DNA from: JAPUDQ01 sp964535835
GTDB taxonomy: Bacteria; Patescibacteriota; Saccharimonadia; Saccharimonadales; Saccharimonadaceae
Assembly: GCA_964535835.1 (NCBI GenBank)
Contig: CAZHUZ010000008.1
Coordinates: 1-29,078, forward strand
DNA length: 29,078 nt
Direction: 5' to 3'
Shown: positions 7,118-15,273 of the stretch, piece by piece
How positions within the stretch are numbered: the first letter of the stretch is position 1
Layout of the letters: every line of letters begins with the position of its first letter
Translations under genes and position numbers: made by a program
Notes under the pieces: generated by a model
What the model was told of the DNA's origin: nothing
The model's database searches: none
What the model saw: only the letters and a program-made list of their open reading frames with translations

Positions 7118-8479
7118 ATGAGTAGCAATGGCTCGCTACCGCTCCCGGTACAGCAAACTCCACCAGCACCACAGCCCGATCAGGACAGTCGACACGATCG
7201 TCGCGACGACGGCCCAGTGGCGGGTATCGGCAAGATCTTTGGTATCTCGGTCTCTCGCGATCAAAAGCCTCCGACCGGAGATCCCCGTCAAAGAAATCCC
7301 ATCTCAACACCGTCAGCAATCCAGCTTCGTCGGGTTCACAATGGGGACGACAAACAAGAGAAAACCGCTGCTCCGCTGCTCACACCCGAAAAAAAGACTC
7401 CGCGTGAAATCACCAAGCCCTATCCGATTATCGGTATCAGAGGTTGGGTACACAAGTACGTGCTCCGACACCTGTTCCAATGGTTCGGGTGGTCATGGTT
7501 GATTCTCGCGCAGTCTCTCAAAGAGCAAATCCTCCGCGAGGAGGAAAAGCTTCGCAGGCTCTGCGACACAGTACAGCCGATTGAGCTCCACGCCAACCAA
7601 AAGGGTGGCTCGAGCAAATCCACAGGAGCTGCAAGCAGTGCTACTGTCCGTGGCGATGTCACTCGTCAGATGATCACCGTGATCGACGGCAATCAAGCAA
7701 TGGGAAGCAGTCGTAGTCTACTCGGCATCGAACCTGAGCAGACAGTGACCGTTCGCACAGCCGTTCAAATCATGGGCAAGAAGTTTGACCACCAAGCGCT
7801 GATCCGGCACTTGGGACATCACCCTCGATTGACCAATGTTCGCTGTATCTCCTCTGACGACTTCGAGGGACGCGCTTCACACGCCGACCTCACCGCCGAA
7901 GAGGCTGGTCAGCTGATCTATTGGTCATGGCACGCTGGCCACTCTGTCATTGTCGATCTCGGCAATGACCTGGAAAAGCCCCTCACCCAAGCCGCCCTGA
8001 ACCTCGCTCACGTCGTCAAGATCGACTTCGTGCCGTGGCAGGCGAACTCGGATGTGGATGCTCGTGACACACTTCGCACCTTCCGTCATTCTCACCCCGA
8101 GTTGATGGAGCGTGCGATCATCGTGATCAACGGCTACAAGGGGTCTCGACGACACATCGACACAGTGCGCGCCAAGTACGCCAAGTACTTTGACAACCAC
8201 CCTGTCGAGCAAGTCGTCGTCGTTCCCTTTGACAAGGTCTTCGGACAGCCCAATCTGGCCAGAGGAGACAGTCCTGTTCAGCCGGTTCAAGTCGTCGAGC
8301 CTCGCAAGTTCGCTCGTCGGACCTACCTGGCGTACCTCCAGCGAGAAAACCTCTCGATGGAGAAGGCTAGTCTGGCACCGACAAACCCCTACCACGGAGC
8401 AACGCACGCGACCACCATGATCAACAGCGTCTCCATCCCATCCCACCACACCGACACTCTCGTGTCGACATCCTTCTGA
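7118..8479 (+). CDS. ParA/MinD-like ATPase with deviant Walker A and disordered Pro-rich N-terminus
   Basis: 453 residues. Residues 1-100 are Pro/Gln/charge-rich and probably disordered. Residues 109-135 form a Trp-rich amphipathic or membrane-touching segment. From about 155 a SIMIBI/ParA-like fold begins. Its deviant Walker A reads KGGSSKST (162-169), keeping the signature Lys162 and Lys167 but with Ser for the usual Gly166. VIDGN (D190) stands for the A' motif, VIVDLGN (D280) for Walker B, and IIVINGY follows at 334-340. MinD-like ATPases with long Pro-rich N-termini also occur in type VII secretion loci (EspI-like), and ParA-like proteins such as VirC1 occur beside type IV systems. I infer positioning or regulation of the secretion machine. 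Its promoter and ribosome site are weak. Confidence 0.7.
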   Translation: MSSNGSLPLPVQQTPPAPQPDQDSRHDRRDDGPVAGIGKIFGISVSRDQKPPTGDPRQRNPISTPSAIQLRRVHNGDDKQEKTAAPLLTPEKKTPREITKPYPIIGIRGWVHKYVLRHLFQWFGWSWLILAQSLKEQILREEEKLRRLCDTVQPIELHANQKGGSSKSTGAASSATVRGDVTRQMITVIDGNQAMGSSRSLLGIEPEQTVTVRTAVQIMGKKFDHQALIRHLGHHPRLTNVRCISSDDFEGRASHADLTAEEAGQLIYWSWHAGHSVIVDLGNDLEKPLTQAALNLAHVVKIDFVPWQANSDVDARDTLRTFRHSHPELMERAIIVINGYKGSRRHIDTVRAKYAKYFDNHPVEQVVVVPFDKVFGQPNLARGDSPVQPVQVVEPRKFARRTYLAYLQRENLSMEKASLAPTNPYHGATHATTMINSVSIPSHHTDTLVSTSF

Positions 8480-8493
8480 AAGGCAGGAGACTC

Positions 8494-8805
8494 GTGTACC
8501 AGCACCTCATCACCCGTCTGCCGATGGTGGACATTCCCAGTCCGCAATCCAACAGCTCGCTCGACGCACTGGGTGGCAGCATCGGTGGCCTCCTCCTGAC
8601 CATTGCGGTCTGGGCTGCTCTCATTGCTGCCGTCATCGCCCTAGTGCGACTCGTGCTGTCCGGTGACAGTGAGCGGCGTCGGGACCACTTCAAGTGGTTC
8701 CTGATCTGCATCGTCACCTACATCGTCGCCCAATCGTTCGCGACATTTGTACCCGCCGTCAAGAACATCGTCATCTCGCCATTGAGCGTTCTCGGTCTGA
8801 AGTGA
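8494..8805 (+). CDS. Small two-helix membrane protein, VirB2/TrbC-like pilin candidate
   Basis: 103 residues with two membrane helices (about 30-55 and 68-88) joined by a short charged loop SGDSERRRDHFK, and a polar N-terminal stretch of about 28 residues. Size, topology and position just before a VirB6-like gene fit the cyclic-pilin-like VirB2/TrbC subunits of type IV secretion systems. These are poorly conserved in sequence, so the call rests on architecture and context. The start is GTG at 8494, with an AGGCAGGAG ribosome site 4 nt upstream and 14 nt after the ParA-like stop. Confidence 0.6.
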   Translation: MYQHLITRLPMVDIPSPQSNSSLDALGGSIGGLLLTIAVWAALIAAVIALVRLVLSGDSERRRDHFKWFLICIVTYIVAQSFATFVPAVKNIVISPLSVLGLK

Positions 8806-8812
8806 CACCCGA

Positions 8813-8848
8813 GTTACCACAGCCTCACGCTTGTGAGGCTGTGGTAAC
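8813..8848. terminator. Perfect 16-bp hairpin after the pilin-like gene, no U-run
   Basis: 8813-8828 pairs perfectly with 8833-8848 around a 4-nt loop. It starts 7 nt after the stop at 8805 and ends 21 nt before the next ATG. No T-tract follows, and the next SD lies just beyond it. Confidence 0.65.
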
Positions 8849-8869
8849 CACTCAAGAGAGGACGATACC

Positions 8870-9961
8870 ATGGAAGGTATTTGGATAAGCCTCTTGTCGC
8901 TCCTCGGTATTGACCTCACTCCTGAGGGAAATATCCGCGCAGCCGCAACGGGTCTCAAGAACTTGCAACTAGCTGACTTTTCTTCACAGTGGTTCCTCGA
9001 TACCTACGCTCGAGGACCAGGACCGATCGCAGTCATGCTATCGCTGATCGTTGCGACATTCGTACTCGGTCAACAGGTACGCTCGAGTGGATCCTTCATC
9101 GGAATCGGTCGAGCAGTCCTGATCTACCCCGAGACACTGATCGCATACGTGCTCATCATCACGGCCAACCAATTTCTGGTCGAAACACTTGGAAGACTCC
9201 GGTCAGATCTAGCGGGGAGTGTACTGTCAGAGGCGAATACCACAAATCTGACACGAATACTCACCGCTGTCGATCCAAGTGCGGGCTGGACAAAGATGTT
9301 CAACTGGGCTGCAACAGCCTCGATCGTTGCCTTTGCCAACATCATACAGTACGCCATGTATCTAATGGCTATCCTGTTGATTGTTGTCTGGCCTCTTAGG
9401 CACATTGGTGCCGCACGACGACCATTCACCTCGATCATGACGTGGACGTGGGTTATCCAACTCACACCGCTCGCCATGCTGTGTGTGCTGTGGTTTGCTG
9501 CAAAGTCCCTCAATCCCGAGGGTGGTACGGTCGGACTAGGAAGAAACATCGCACTCACGTTTTTCTTGGTCTTGACTGCATTCTCTCCCTTGGTCATCAA
9601 GAAATGGCTCACTCCAAATGACGCGATCAGCACCATCGCCAATCGTGTCAGTGTCGGCGGAAACGTCAATGCAAATTTCAACGGGCCTGTACCGATTCGT
9701 GAGCGGCTACGTAGTGTTTCACCGAGAGCAATGAGTGAACGATTCATCTCGAATCATGTTCATCAGGAAATGCTTTCAACAGCACTCGCGAGCAAGGCCG
9801 CAGCTGCGAAAGCAGCAGCAAGCAGTGTTCCATATGTGGGTACGGCACTTGCAGCGTCAATCGCTGTAGGCCAGTTCATCCACAAGAGGCGACAAGCGAG
9901 CAAAGCCAGCTCGACACCTCCGACGAGTACACCTTCAGCACCTCCACCTGCCTCTCCCTAA
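8870..9961 (+). CDS. VirB6/TrbL-like polytopic membrane protein
   Basis: 363 residues with about five membrane helices (approximately 51-68, 84-106, 146-175, 188-212, 225-243) and a long cytoplasmic C-tail ending in an Ala/Lys-rich stretch and a Pro/Ser/Thr tail. This is the layout of VirB6/TrbL inner-membrane channel components of type IV secretion systems. Sequence identity cannot be judged here, so the assignment rests on topology, size and its place between the pilin-like and VirB4-like genes. The SD GAGAGGA lies 7 nt before the ATG. The next gene follows after 19 nt. Confidence 0.65.
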   Translation: MEGIWISLLSLLGIDLTPEGNIRAAATGLKNLQLADFSSQWFLDTYARGPGPIAVMLSLIVATFVLGQQVRSSGSFIGIGRAVLIYPETLIAYVLIITANQFLVETLGRLRSDLAGSVLSEANTTNLTRILTAVDPSAGWTKMFNWAATASIVAFANIIQYAMYLMAILLIVVWPLRHIGAARRPFTSIMTWTWVIQLTPLAMLCVLWFAAKSLNPEGGTVGLGRNIALTFFLVLTAFSPLVIKKWLTPNDAISTIANRVSVGGNVNANFNGPVPIRERLRSVSPRAMSERFISNHVHQEMLSTALASKAAAAKAAASSVPYVGTALAASIAVGQFIHKRRQASKASSTPPTSTPSAPPPASP

Positions 9962-9980
9962 GAAAGGAGGCTGACTTAGC

Positions 9981-11549
9981 ATGACCACTGAAGCAACAGC
10001 CAATGGCTACCGGCTACCAAAGTCTCTTCGAGGACGATGGCTTAGCCCAATGCAGCTCATCTGGGCTATACCCATGATCGGTTTGACTTGGGCTGTCTCA
10101 CGAACTGGGAGTGGCGTTGTCATTACCATCGTGTTTGCGGCCGTCACTCTCCTCGGCTGGACGCCGTTCACAACTGCACCGGGTTATTTGATGCCGTGGA
10201 AATTCATCCAGCGTGCCTGGATGTGGAAGCGACGTCAGATCATTTACACCGAGTCACCCAGCCAGATCGTGAGAGACGAATCCGAGCCAAGTACTCGATC
10301 GCTTTCCCAAGCAATGCCCTTGAGGCACACCGTGTTGCCATTCGTCTCTCACAGTAGTGGCGACCAGCAAGTAATCGGCTTGTTCACAGGAAAGAATCAC
10401 GCGACAACCTACCTGGAAATCCGCGGAATGCGCTACACAGGAACAGATCCTGAAGCGCGATTCGTTGGTCAAGACATTGTGACAGGTGCTTTCAAAGACG
10501 TCGCAAACGCCTACCAAGGTAAACTGCAAATCGCACAGATTGCAGTTGTTGGCCCAGATGACTACGAAGCTGATCTTGCCTTTTTGGCAGGAGGATGGGG
10601 AGCTGATCCGACTCATATAGGTACAGATAGCACGATTAGTGCCGTACGTGCCAACGTCGAAGAAGCCACCATCATCAGTGGCGCCATCAAGCCACAGCGT
10701 CTGATCAGTGTCAACTCAGGCTTTCCAAACTCCTGGAAGCCGTATCTCGGAAAAGGCATACTCGACCCCACTCGCAACTCATTCAAGAAACCCTTGACTG
10801 AGACCCAGGTGATGGGTGAAAACCCCTTTGCCCTCAGCGAATCAATCAAGTCAAACCTCGAGCCAGTCGCTCCGGATATTCGCACACTCGATCTTCTCGA
10901 TCAAATCGCACTTATCCATGGTGCGATGGACCCGACAGAGGCCGAGGAGGTATACAGTCGGCTCGCAGAAGACCGAGAGCAATTCCGGTCAGGCAGTGCC
11001 AATAGTCTCAACGACTTCAGCCTCGTACGGCTGGGAGCATTCCCTCGTTCCTGTGCAGCTGGACATGACTGGATACGGCTAGGACGTAGCGTTCACCGTA
11101 TTTTGATCGTCAATGGTCACAAGAGGCGACTATACCCAGCCGACTACTTCGAGGCAATCATGAAACAGCTTGGCTTGCCAGGCATCGTCTCTACCGTCTG
11201 GGAGACCCAGCCTGGACGCTGGGAAGAACGTCGTCGTGAAGAAAAGTTCATGCTCACACGAGACATCTTGGGCGGAACTCGCGGTGGCGATTACGGTGGC
11301 ACCAAGCGCAGCCAGGAACGTGCTGCCGAAGCCGACATCGAACGTGATGAGATGTATGACAGTCAAGCTCCCGGAGCAGACTGTCTGCAAATCTACATTT
11401 CGTCGGGCGCAGACCTAGGCGAAGTAAATCGTTCAACCAAGATCATTCGCGACGTTCTGAGCAGCGAGCGAATCCGGGCGAAGGTCGTCACTGGCGCAGA
11501 AAACCAGTGGCCATTCTTCCTCCACGCGCTCAATCTGGCGCGACTCTGA
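9981..11549 (+). CDS. PrgI/SCO6880-like protein, N-terminal half of a split VirB4
   Basis: 522 residues. Two adjacent membrane helices (about 22-40 and 44-60) resemble the PrgI/VirB3-like module, followed by a long cytoplasmic domain without a P-loop. Actinobacterial SCO6880-family proteins have this plan: a PrgI-like head fused to a VirB4 N-terminal-like region, followed by a separate gene for the ATPase half. The next gene does carry the ATPase motifs. I infer that the two products act together as the VirB3-VirB4 energy module at the base of the secretion channel. AGGAGG lies 11 nt before the ATG. Confidence 0.6.
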   Translation: MTTEATANGYRLPKSLRGRWLSPMQLIWAIPMIGLTWAVSRTGSGVVITIVFAAVTLLGWTPFTTAPGYLMPWKFIQRAWMWKRRQIIYTESPSQIVRDESEPSTRSLSQAMPLRHTVLPFVSHSSGDQQVIGLFTGKNHATTYLEIRGMRYTGTDPEARFVGQDIVTGAFKDVANAYQGKLQIAQIAVVGPDDYEADLAFLAGGWGADPTHIGTDSTISAVRANVEEATIISGAIKPQRLISVNSGFPNSWKPYLGKGILDPTRNSFKKPLTETQVMGENPFALSESIKSNLEPVAPDIRTLDLLDQIALIHGAMDPTEAEEVYSRLAEDREQFRSGSANSLNDFSLVRLGAFPRSCAAGHDWIRLGRSVHRILIVNGHKRRLYPADYFEAIMKQLGLPGIVSTVWETQPGRWEERRREEKFMLTRDILGGTRGGDYGGTKRSQERAAEADIERDEMYDSQAPGADCLQIYISSGADLGEVNRSTKIIRDVLSSERIRAKVVTGAENQWPFFLHALNLARL

Positions 11550-11572
11550 TATACCAGTACGAAGATGCACCC

Positions 11573-11609
11573 TCCTGGCACGCCTTTTATCATAAAAGGC
11601 GTGCCAGGA
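11573..11609. terminator. Perfect 15-bp hairpin between the two VirB4 halves, no external U-run
   Basis: 11573-11587 pairs with 11595-11609 around a 7-nt loop, 24 nt after the upstream stop. The first arm ends in three T, but no T-tract follows the second arm. The 176-nt gap to the next start (11726) otherwise shows only the AAGGAGG ribosome site. Confidence 0.65.
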
Positions 11610-11725
11610 ATCATCTCAAGCACCTGCCGACAATGTACATTTTGCCGATAGATGCGCGAGATGAACTCATTTCTCTCGTGCAACTTAACAATTCAACCAA
11701 ACTCGCACACCACAAGGAGGACGCT

Positions 11726-13108
11726 ATGGGCGTTCGTAAGATGATGCAAGCGATTGACACCATCGCACTCAGTACACCAACAGGTCATATCCGAAAGCCA
11801 ACCAACGGCCTACGCTTTGGCTACTACATCGATACTGGTGAGCCATGGCGTCATCACCCGCCGACGCAAAAGCGTGACGGAATCATCAGGTCAACTGTAA
11901 CTGCTTCTGTCGCACAGATCCAATCAGGAAAGACCACACAGGCTATGGCGGAAGTCATGCGCTTCCCCGATGCACCCAATGGGCTTGACCGACCATCATC
12001 CTGGTCAGCAGAGATCATGCGAGCCAATGAAGGCGTCTGTGAATGGGAAGGTGTTGCCGAGTTCTACGGTAAAGCCTCGATCCCGATGCACAAATTGCAT
12101 CTCAACCCCTACGACCCCAAGCTTGGTCTAGGTATTGATGCGCAAATCGCATACACACTCAATCTGTGCAATCACCGTGCACCCACGCCACTTAACGACG
12201 ACGGCATCATGGCCATCGGCGCCGCTATCACCAAGATGAACCTAGATCCTGAGCTTCGCAAAAAGGCAGGATTCACGCTACTTGGTGAGTTGTGGGCAAA
12301 TATGCGTGCAGAAGATGCTGTCCGTTATCTCCGGACATCGTTTGACAACGCAATGAAGAGCGGTATCGAAGCCGACGACGACAACGTTCACACCGGCATC
12401 AATCCAGCAACGTTCAACCCGTTCATCGATGAGCAAGACTTCCGACGCGCAGCCACAACCGTCATCCAGCGCCTGAGTCTCAGACTCAATGGTGATTGTA
12501 AGGGCGTCTTCGGTGACCAATCTTCACTCGCAGACATTCTTGCGTCGCCTGCCAATGTCATGTATCTTGGCGAGCTCGACCCAAAGGTCATTTCACTCGT
12601 ACAGCCACTCATCTGGGCGATTCGTGATGCCAACGCGGCAGACAGGAACTCACCCTATCGAGTCGATATCGAGGAGCACGACGAGAACTACCGCCTGATG
12701 GAGGACTCCCCGGAGTACACCAACAGACTTCACTGGCGCGTTAAGACCGCCCGCGCTTACAGCACTTACCTACACATCATCATTCACTTGCTAGATGAAT
12801 ACATGAGTGTAGGAGATGCAGGCAGCGCACATCGCAACAAGGCAAACAAGATCCTCAAGCACATTGACCAATGGCTCATCGGCCAGCAGGACATCAACTC
12901 TTTGGAGTTCATCAAGAATTACTTCGATCTTCCACGGAGTACTGTCAACAGGCTCCCGGGTCTCAAGCGAGGTCAATTCTTGTTGATCCGAGGTACTGAC
13001 GCACCTGCGTTCGTGCAGTTTCTGCCCACAGAGGCGGAAAAAAGAGTCAGTCGAACCAATGTTGCCAACGACAATCAGACGAGTGGAATCACCCACATCA
13101 CTAGCTAA
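11726..13108 (+). CDS. VirB4-type secretion ATPase domain protein
   Basis: 460 residues from the ATG preceded by AAGGAGG at 6 nt; an in-frame upstream extension to 11507 would overlap the previous gene and the hairpin and is rejected. Walker A-like AQIQSGKTT sits at 63-71, with Ala for the first P-loop Gly, and Walker B IIIHLLDEY at 351-359 with D357-E358. A final RGQFLLIRGTDAPAFVQFL segment resembles the end of VirB4/TraC-type domains. These hexameric ATPases power assembly and transport in type IV systems. It lacks its own N-terminal VirB4 region, which is apparently supplied by the previous gene. Downstream, the VirB8-like gene starts 14 nt after its stop. Confidence 0.7.
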   Translation: MGVRKMMQAIDTIALSTPTGHIRKPTNGLRFGYYIDTGEPWRHHPPTQKRDGIIRSTVTASVAQIQSGKTTQAMAEVMRFPDAPNGLDRPSSWSAEIMRANEGVCEWEGVAEFYGKASIPMHKLHLNPYDPKLGLGIDAQIAYTLNLCNHRAPTPLNDDGIMAIGAAITKMNLDPELRKKAGFTLLGELWANMRAEDAVRYLRTSFDNAMKSGIEADDDNVHTGINPATFNPFIDEQDFRRAATTVIQRLSLRLNGDCKGVFGDQSSLADILASPANVMYLGELDPKVISLVQPLIWAIRDANAADRNSPYRVDIEEHDENYRLMEDSPEYTNRLHWRVKTARAYSTYLHIIIHLLDEYMSVGDAGSAHRNKANKILKHIDQWLIGQQDINSLEFIKNYFDLPRSTVNRLPGLKRGQFLLIRGTDAPAFVQFLPTEAEKRVSRTNVANDNQTSGITHITS

Positions 13109-13121
13109 CAAGGAGAAAACC

Positions 13122-13667
13122 GTGAAGAGCCGTGGAGAAGTTATCGCCATGGTCGTCACGATCCTTGTGGCAGCCATGGCAGCAGTCGTTGTAATGCTGG
13201 TTTGGGGCGGCAACCAATCCGACCAGCATTCTTCGACAATCAGTACGCCTGTTACATCACCAACGTCACCACTTCCATCGATAACCTCGCATCTCGATAT
13301 AACAGGACTATCGGATGCCGTTCTCCATTTTGAGGAAGCTTACAACCTCCCTCCGAGTAGTCAACGGAACGAGAAATTGAGAACCATGACAACTCGCGAT
13401 GGCTACGAACAGGTGTACCGCAATCCTGAATCGACATCAAATGCCGATAAGGACGCTGGAAACGTCACTGTGATCGCACTACCTGATCGATCACACATTC
13501 AAGCCGAGTCATTCGACGACGACACACTCAGTGTTTCCGTCTCATCAAGGACTGTGCTTGAAATCTCACACGACAACGCTCCAGCGTATACTCTCCAACT
13601 CAGCAAGATAACTAGTTGGGTATTTGAGGATAATCGCTGGAAACTTGCCTACATTCAAAGCACCTAG
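13122..13667 (+). CDS. Bitopic protein, VirB8/TcpC-like candidate
   Basis: 181 residues from GTG at 13122, set by AAGGAG 6 nt upstream. One membrane helix (about 7-28) is followed by a Ser/Thr/Pro linker and a globular domain that begins with a helix (GLSDAVLHFEEAY) and ends with beta-strand-like segments and SWVFEDNRWKLAYI. That ending is typical of NTF2-like folds, the fold of VirB8 and TcpC in type IV systems. The assignment rests on topology, size and context. A plain NTF2-like lipoprotein-type protein is the alternative. The next gene starts 11 nt after the stop. Confidence 0.5.
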   Translation: MKSRGEVIAMVVTILVAAMAAVVVMLVWGGNQSDQHSSTISTPVTSPTSPLPSITSHLDITGLSDAVLHFEEAYNLPPSSQRNEKLRTMTTRDGYEQVYRNPESTSNADKDAGNVTVIALPDRSHIQAESFDDDTLSVSVSSRTVLEISHDNAPAYTLQLSKITSWVFEDNRWKLAYIQST

Positions 13668-13678
13668 GAGGTGCCAAC

Positions 13679-15109
13679 GTGAAGCGTTTACTGATCATTG
13701 GCACCTGTCTCATGGGATTGGTGCTACTAGTTCTTGCAGGTGGTGGTGCTTATCAAGCACAACTTCAATCCTGCTCTCAGAACAACACGTTCTATCAGCC
13801 AGTCGAATTTTCTGGTGGCGAGGAAGCAAAATTCACCGAACCAGAACAAACCAAGAATGCACAAACCATCATAGGCATTGGTCTCGCTCGCAAGCTTTCA
13901 AAGCGCGACATACAAATTGCGCTCAAGGTTGCGATGCAAGAATCGCGGATGCGAAACTTGGCCTACGGTGATCGTGATAGCCTGGGTTTGTTTCAGCAAC
14001 GACCTAGCCAAGGCTGGGGTACACCGGACCAGATCATGGACCCAGTGTATGCAACGAACAAGTTCTTTGACGCTCTAGAGAACGTCAAAAATCGTGCATC
14101 ACTCAGCCTAATTGATGCTGCAATGGCAGTGCAACGTCCTGACCCTGTTGCGTACCGGAAAACATTCAACAACTGGCTATCGCTCTCAGAGAGTCTCGTT
14201 GCAAACATCCAGACAACAACAAACGAGCCGACAGTTCTACCGCCGGCCGAAGGCTGTGGCACCTTCATTGGTGACGCTGAGGTTGCCGTCCAAGCAGCGC
14301 TAAGCCAGCAAGGCGTTCCCTACAAGTGGGGGGGCGAGACACCTGGAAGCGACTTTGACTGTTCAGGTCTCGTACAATGGGCATTTGGTCAGGCAGGGGC
14401 GACACTTCCTCGCGTTGCAACCGATCAGTACAAAGCTGGTCCCGTCGTTACGAAGCCAAGTGTTAACACACCCGAACAATGGCTTAAGGCGCTTCAGAGA
14501 GGTGATCTGCTCTACTGGAACACAGCCGGCACGCCAAACATTCAGCATGTCGCAATTTACCTTGGTAATGGCGATATGATCGACGCCCCACACTCTGGAG
14601 CGGTCGTTGCAATACGCAAGGTGTTTTGGAACACGGGGTCTGTTGAGTTTTACGGAGCTACGAGACCGATCTCAGCAGGAACCATTGGTTCATCAACACA
14701 TTCTGGCTGGCAATGGCCGCTCAAGGCCATCTCTGTCTCATCTGCGTTTGGTAGTCGATACCATCCGGTCTATAAGACATGGAGTTTTCATAATGGCACC
14801 GATCTTGGTGCGAGTGAGGGCACACCTGTCTATGCGGTGCATAGCGGCAAGGTGACCCATGTCGGATGGGACAGTGGCGGTGGTGGCAACATCGTTGTTA
14901 TTGATCATGGTGGGGGAATTCAAACTCTCTACATGCACCTTAGCCAACCACTTGTCAGCGCCGGCCAGTCTGTAAACGGAGGACAGCAGGTCGCTCTCTC
15001 CGGCAATACCGGAACAAGCACCGGCCCGCATCTGCACTTCACTGTCAAAGTGAATGGCGTAGCAACTGACCCGATACCGTTCATGCGACAATTCGGGTTA
15101 GTACCTTAA
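13679..15109 (+). CDS. Three-domain peptidoglycan hydrolase (SLT-like, NlpC/P60, M23)
   Basis: 476 residues from GTG, with AGGAGG upstream. After an N-terminal membrane helix (about 4-24) come three domains. (a) A lysozyme/SLT-like domain (about 60-180) has MQESRM (E88) and the LGLFQQRPSQGWG motif. (b) An NlpC/P60 domain (about 198-330) has DFDCSGLV (C228) and QHVAIYLG (H290). (c) An M23 endopeptidase domain (about 345-470) has HNGTDLG (H371, D375), MHLS (H420) and GPHLHF (H451, H453). All the catalytic residues I can identify are present, so it should cut glycan strands and peptide bridges. This fits a VirB1-like role, opening peptidoglycan for the secretion channel. Having all three activities in one chain is unusual. 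Confidence 0.9.
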   Translation: MKRLLIIGTCLMGLVLLVLAGGGAYQAQLQSCSQNNTFYQPVEFSGGEEAKFTEPEQTKNAQTIIGIGLARKLSKRDIQIALKVAMQESRMRNLAYGDRDSLGLFQQRPSQGWGTPDQIMDPVYATNKFFDALENVKNRASLSLIDAAMAVQRPDPVAYRKTFNNWLSLSESLVANIQTTTNEPTVLPPAEGCGTFIGDAEVAVQAALSQQGVPYKWGGETPGSDFDCSGLVQWAFGQAGATLPRVATDQYKAGPVVTKPSVNTPEQWLKALQRGDLLYWNTAGTPNIQHVAIYLGNGDMIDAPHSGAVVAIRKVFWNTGSVEFYGATRPISAGTIGSSTHSGWQWPLKAISVSSAFGSRYHPVYKTWSFHNGTDLGASEGTPVYAVHSGKVTHVGWDSGGGGNIVVIDHGGGIQTLYMHLSQPLVSAGQSVNGGQQVALSGNTGTSTGPHLHFTVKVNGVATDPIPFMRQFGLVP

Positions 15110-15176
15110 CTCTTACTGTTTTTCGCGCATGCGAAGGACAAAGCAGAGTTCATCATGGATGGCATCTCCATACTCG

Positions 15177-15213
15177 CCGAGCACACCTCGTCTCACTGAC
15201 GAGGTGTGCTCGG
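15177..15213. terminator. Perfect 16-bp hairpin at the end of the island, no U-run
   Basis: 15177-15192 pairs with 15198-15213 around TCACT. It lies 68 nt after the hydrolase stop. It is the fourth member of the set of U-less hairpins that divide the island. Smaller palindromes (TTCGC/GCGAA at 15122-15135) precede it. Confidence 0.65.
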
Positions 15214-15214
15214 C

Positions 15215-15264
15215 ACATCTACAAAATTATTTTTATGCATACTGAAAAATAACTTTGTAGATGT
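15215..15264. terminator. AT-rich 20-bp hairpin between convergent genes
   Basis: An 11-bp outer stem (15215-15225 with 15254-15264), an A/C mismatch, and an 8-bp inner stem TTATTTTT/AAAAATAA surround a 10-nt loop. It starts 2 nt after the previous GC-rich hairpin and lies just past the end of the minus-strand gene at 15274. It probably ends that transcript. Confidence 0.55.
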
Positions 15265-15273
15265 AATACTTTA

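Noticed and set aside
11507..11725. In-frame N-terminal extension of the VirB4 ATPase gene
   Set aside because: It would overlap the upstream gene and run through the hairpin. AAGGAGG stands 6 nt before the ATG at 11726.
4473..15109. A complete conjugative element
   Set aside because: No relaxase, coupling ATPase, oriT or attachment-site repeats could be recognised in the window.
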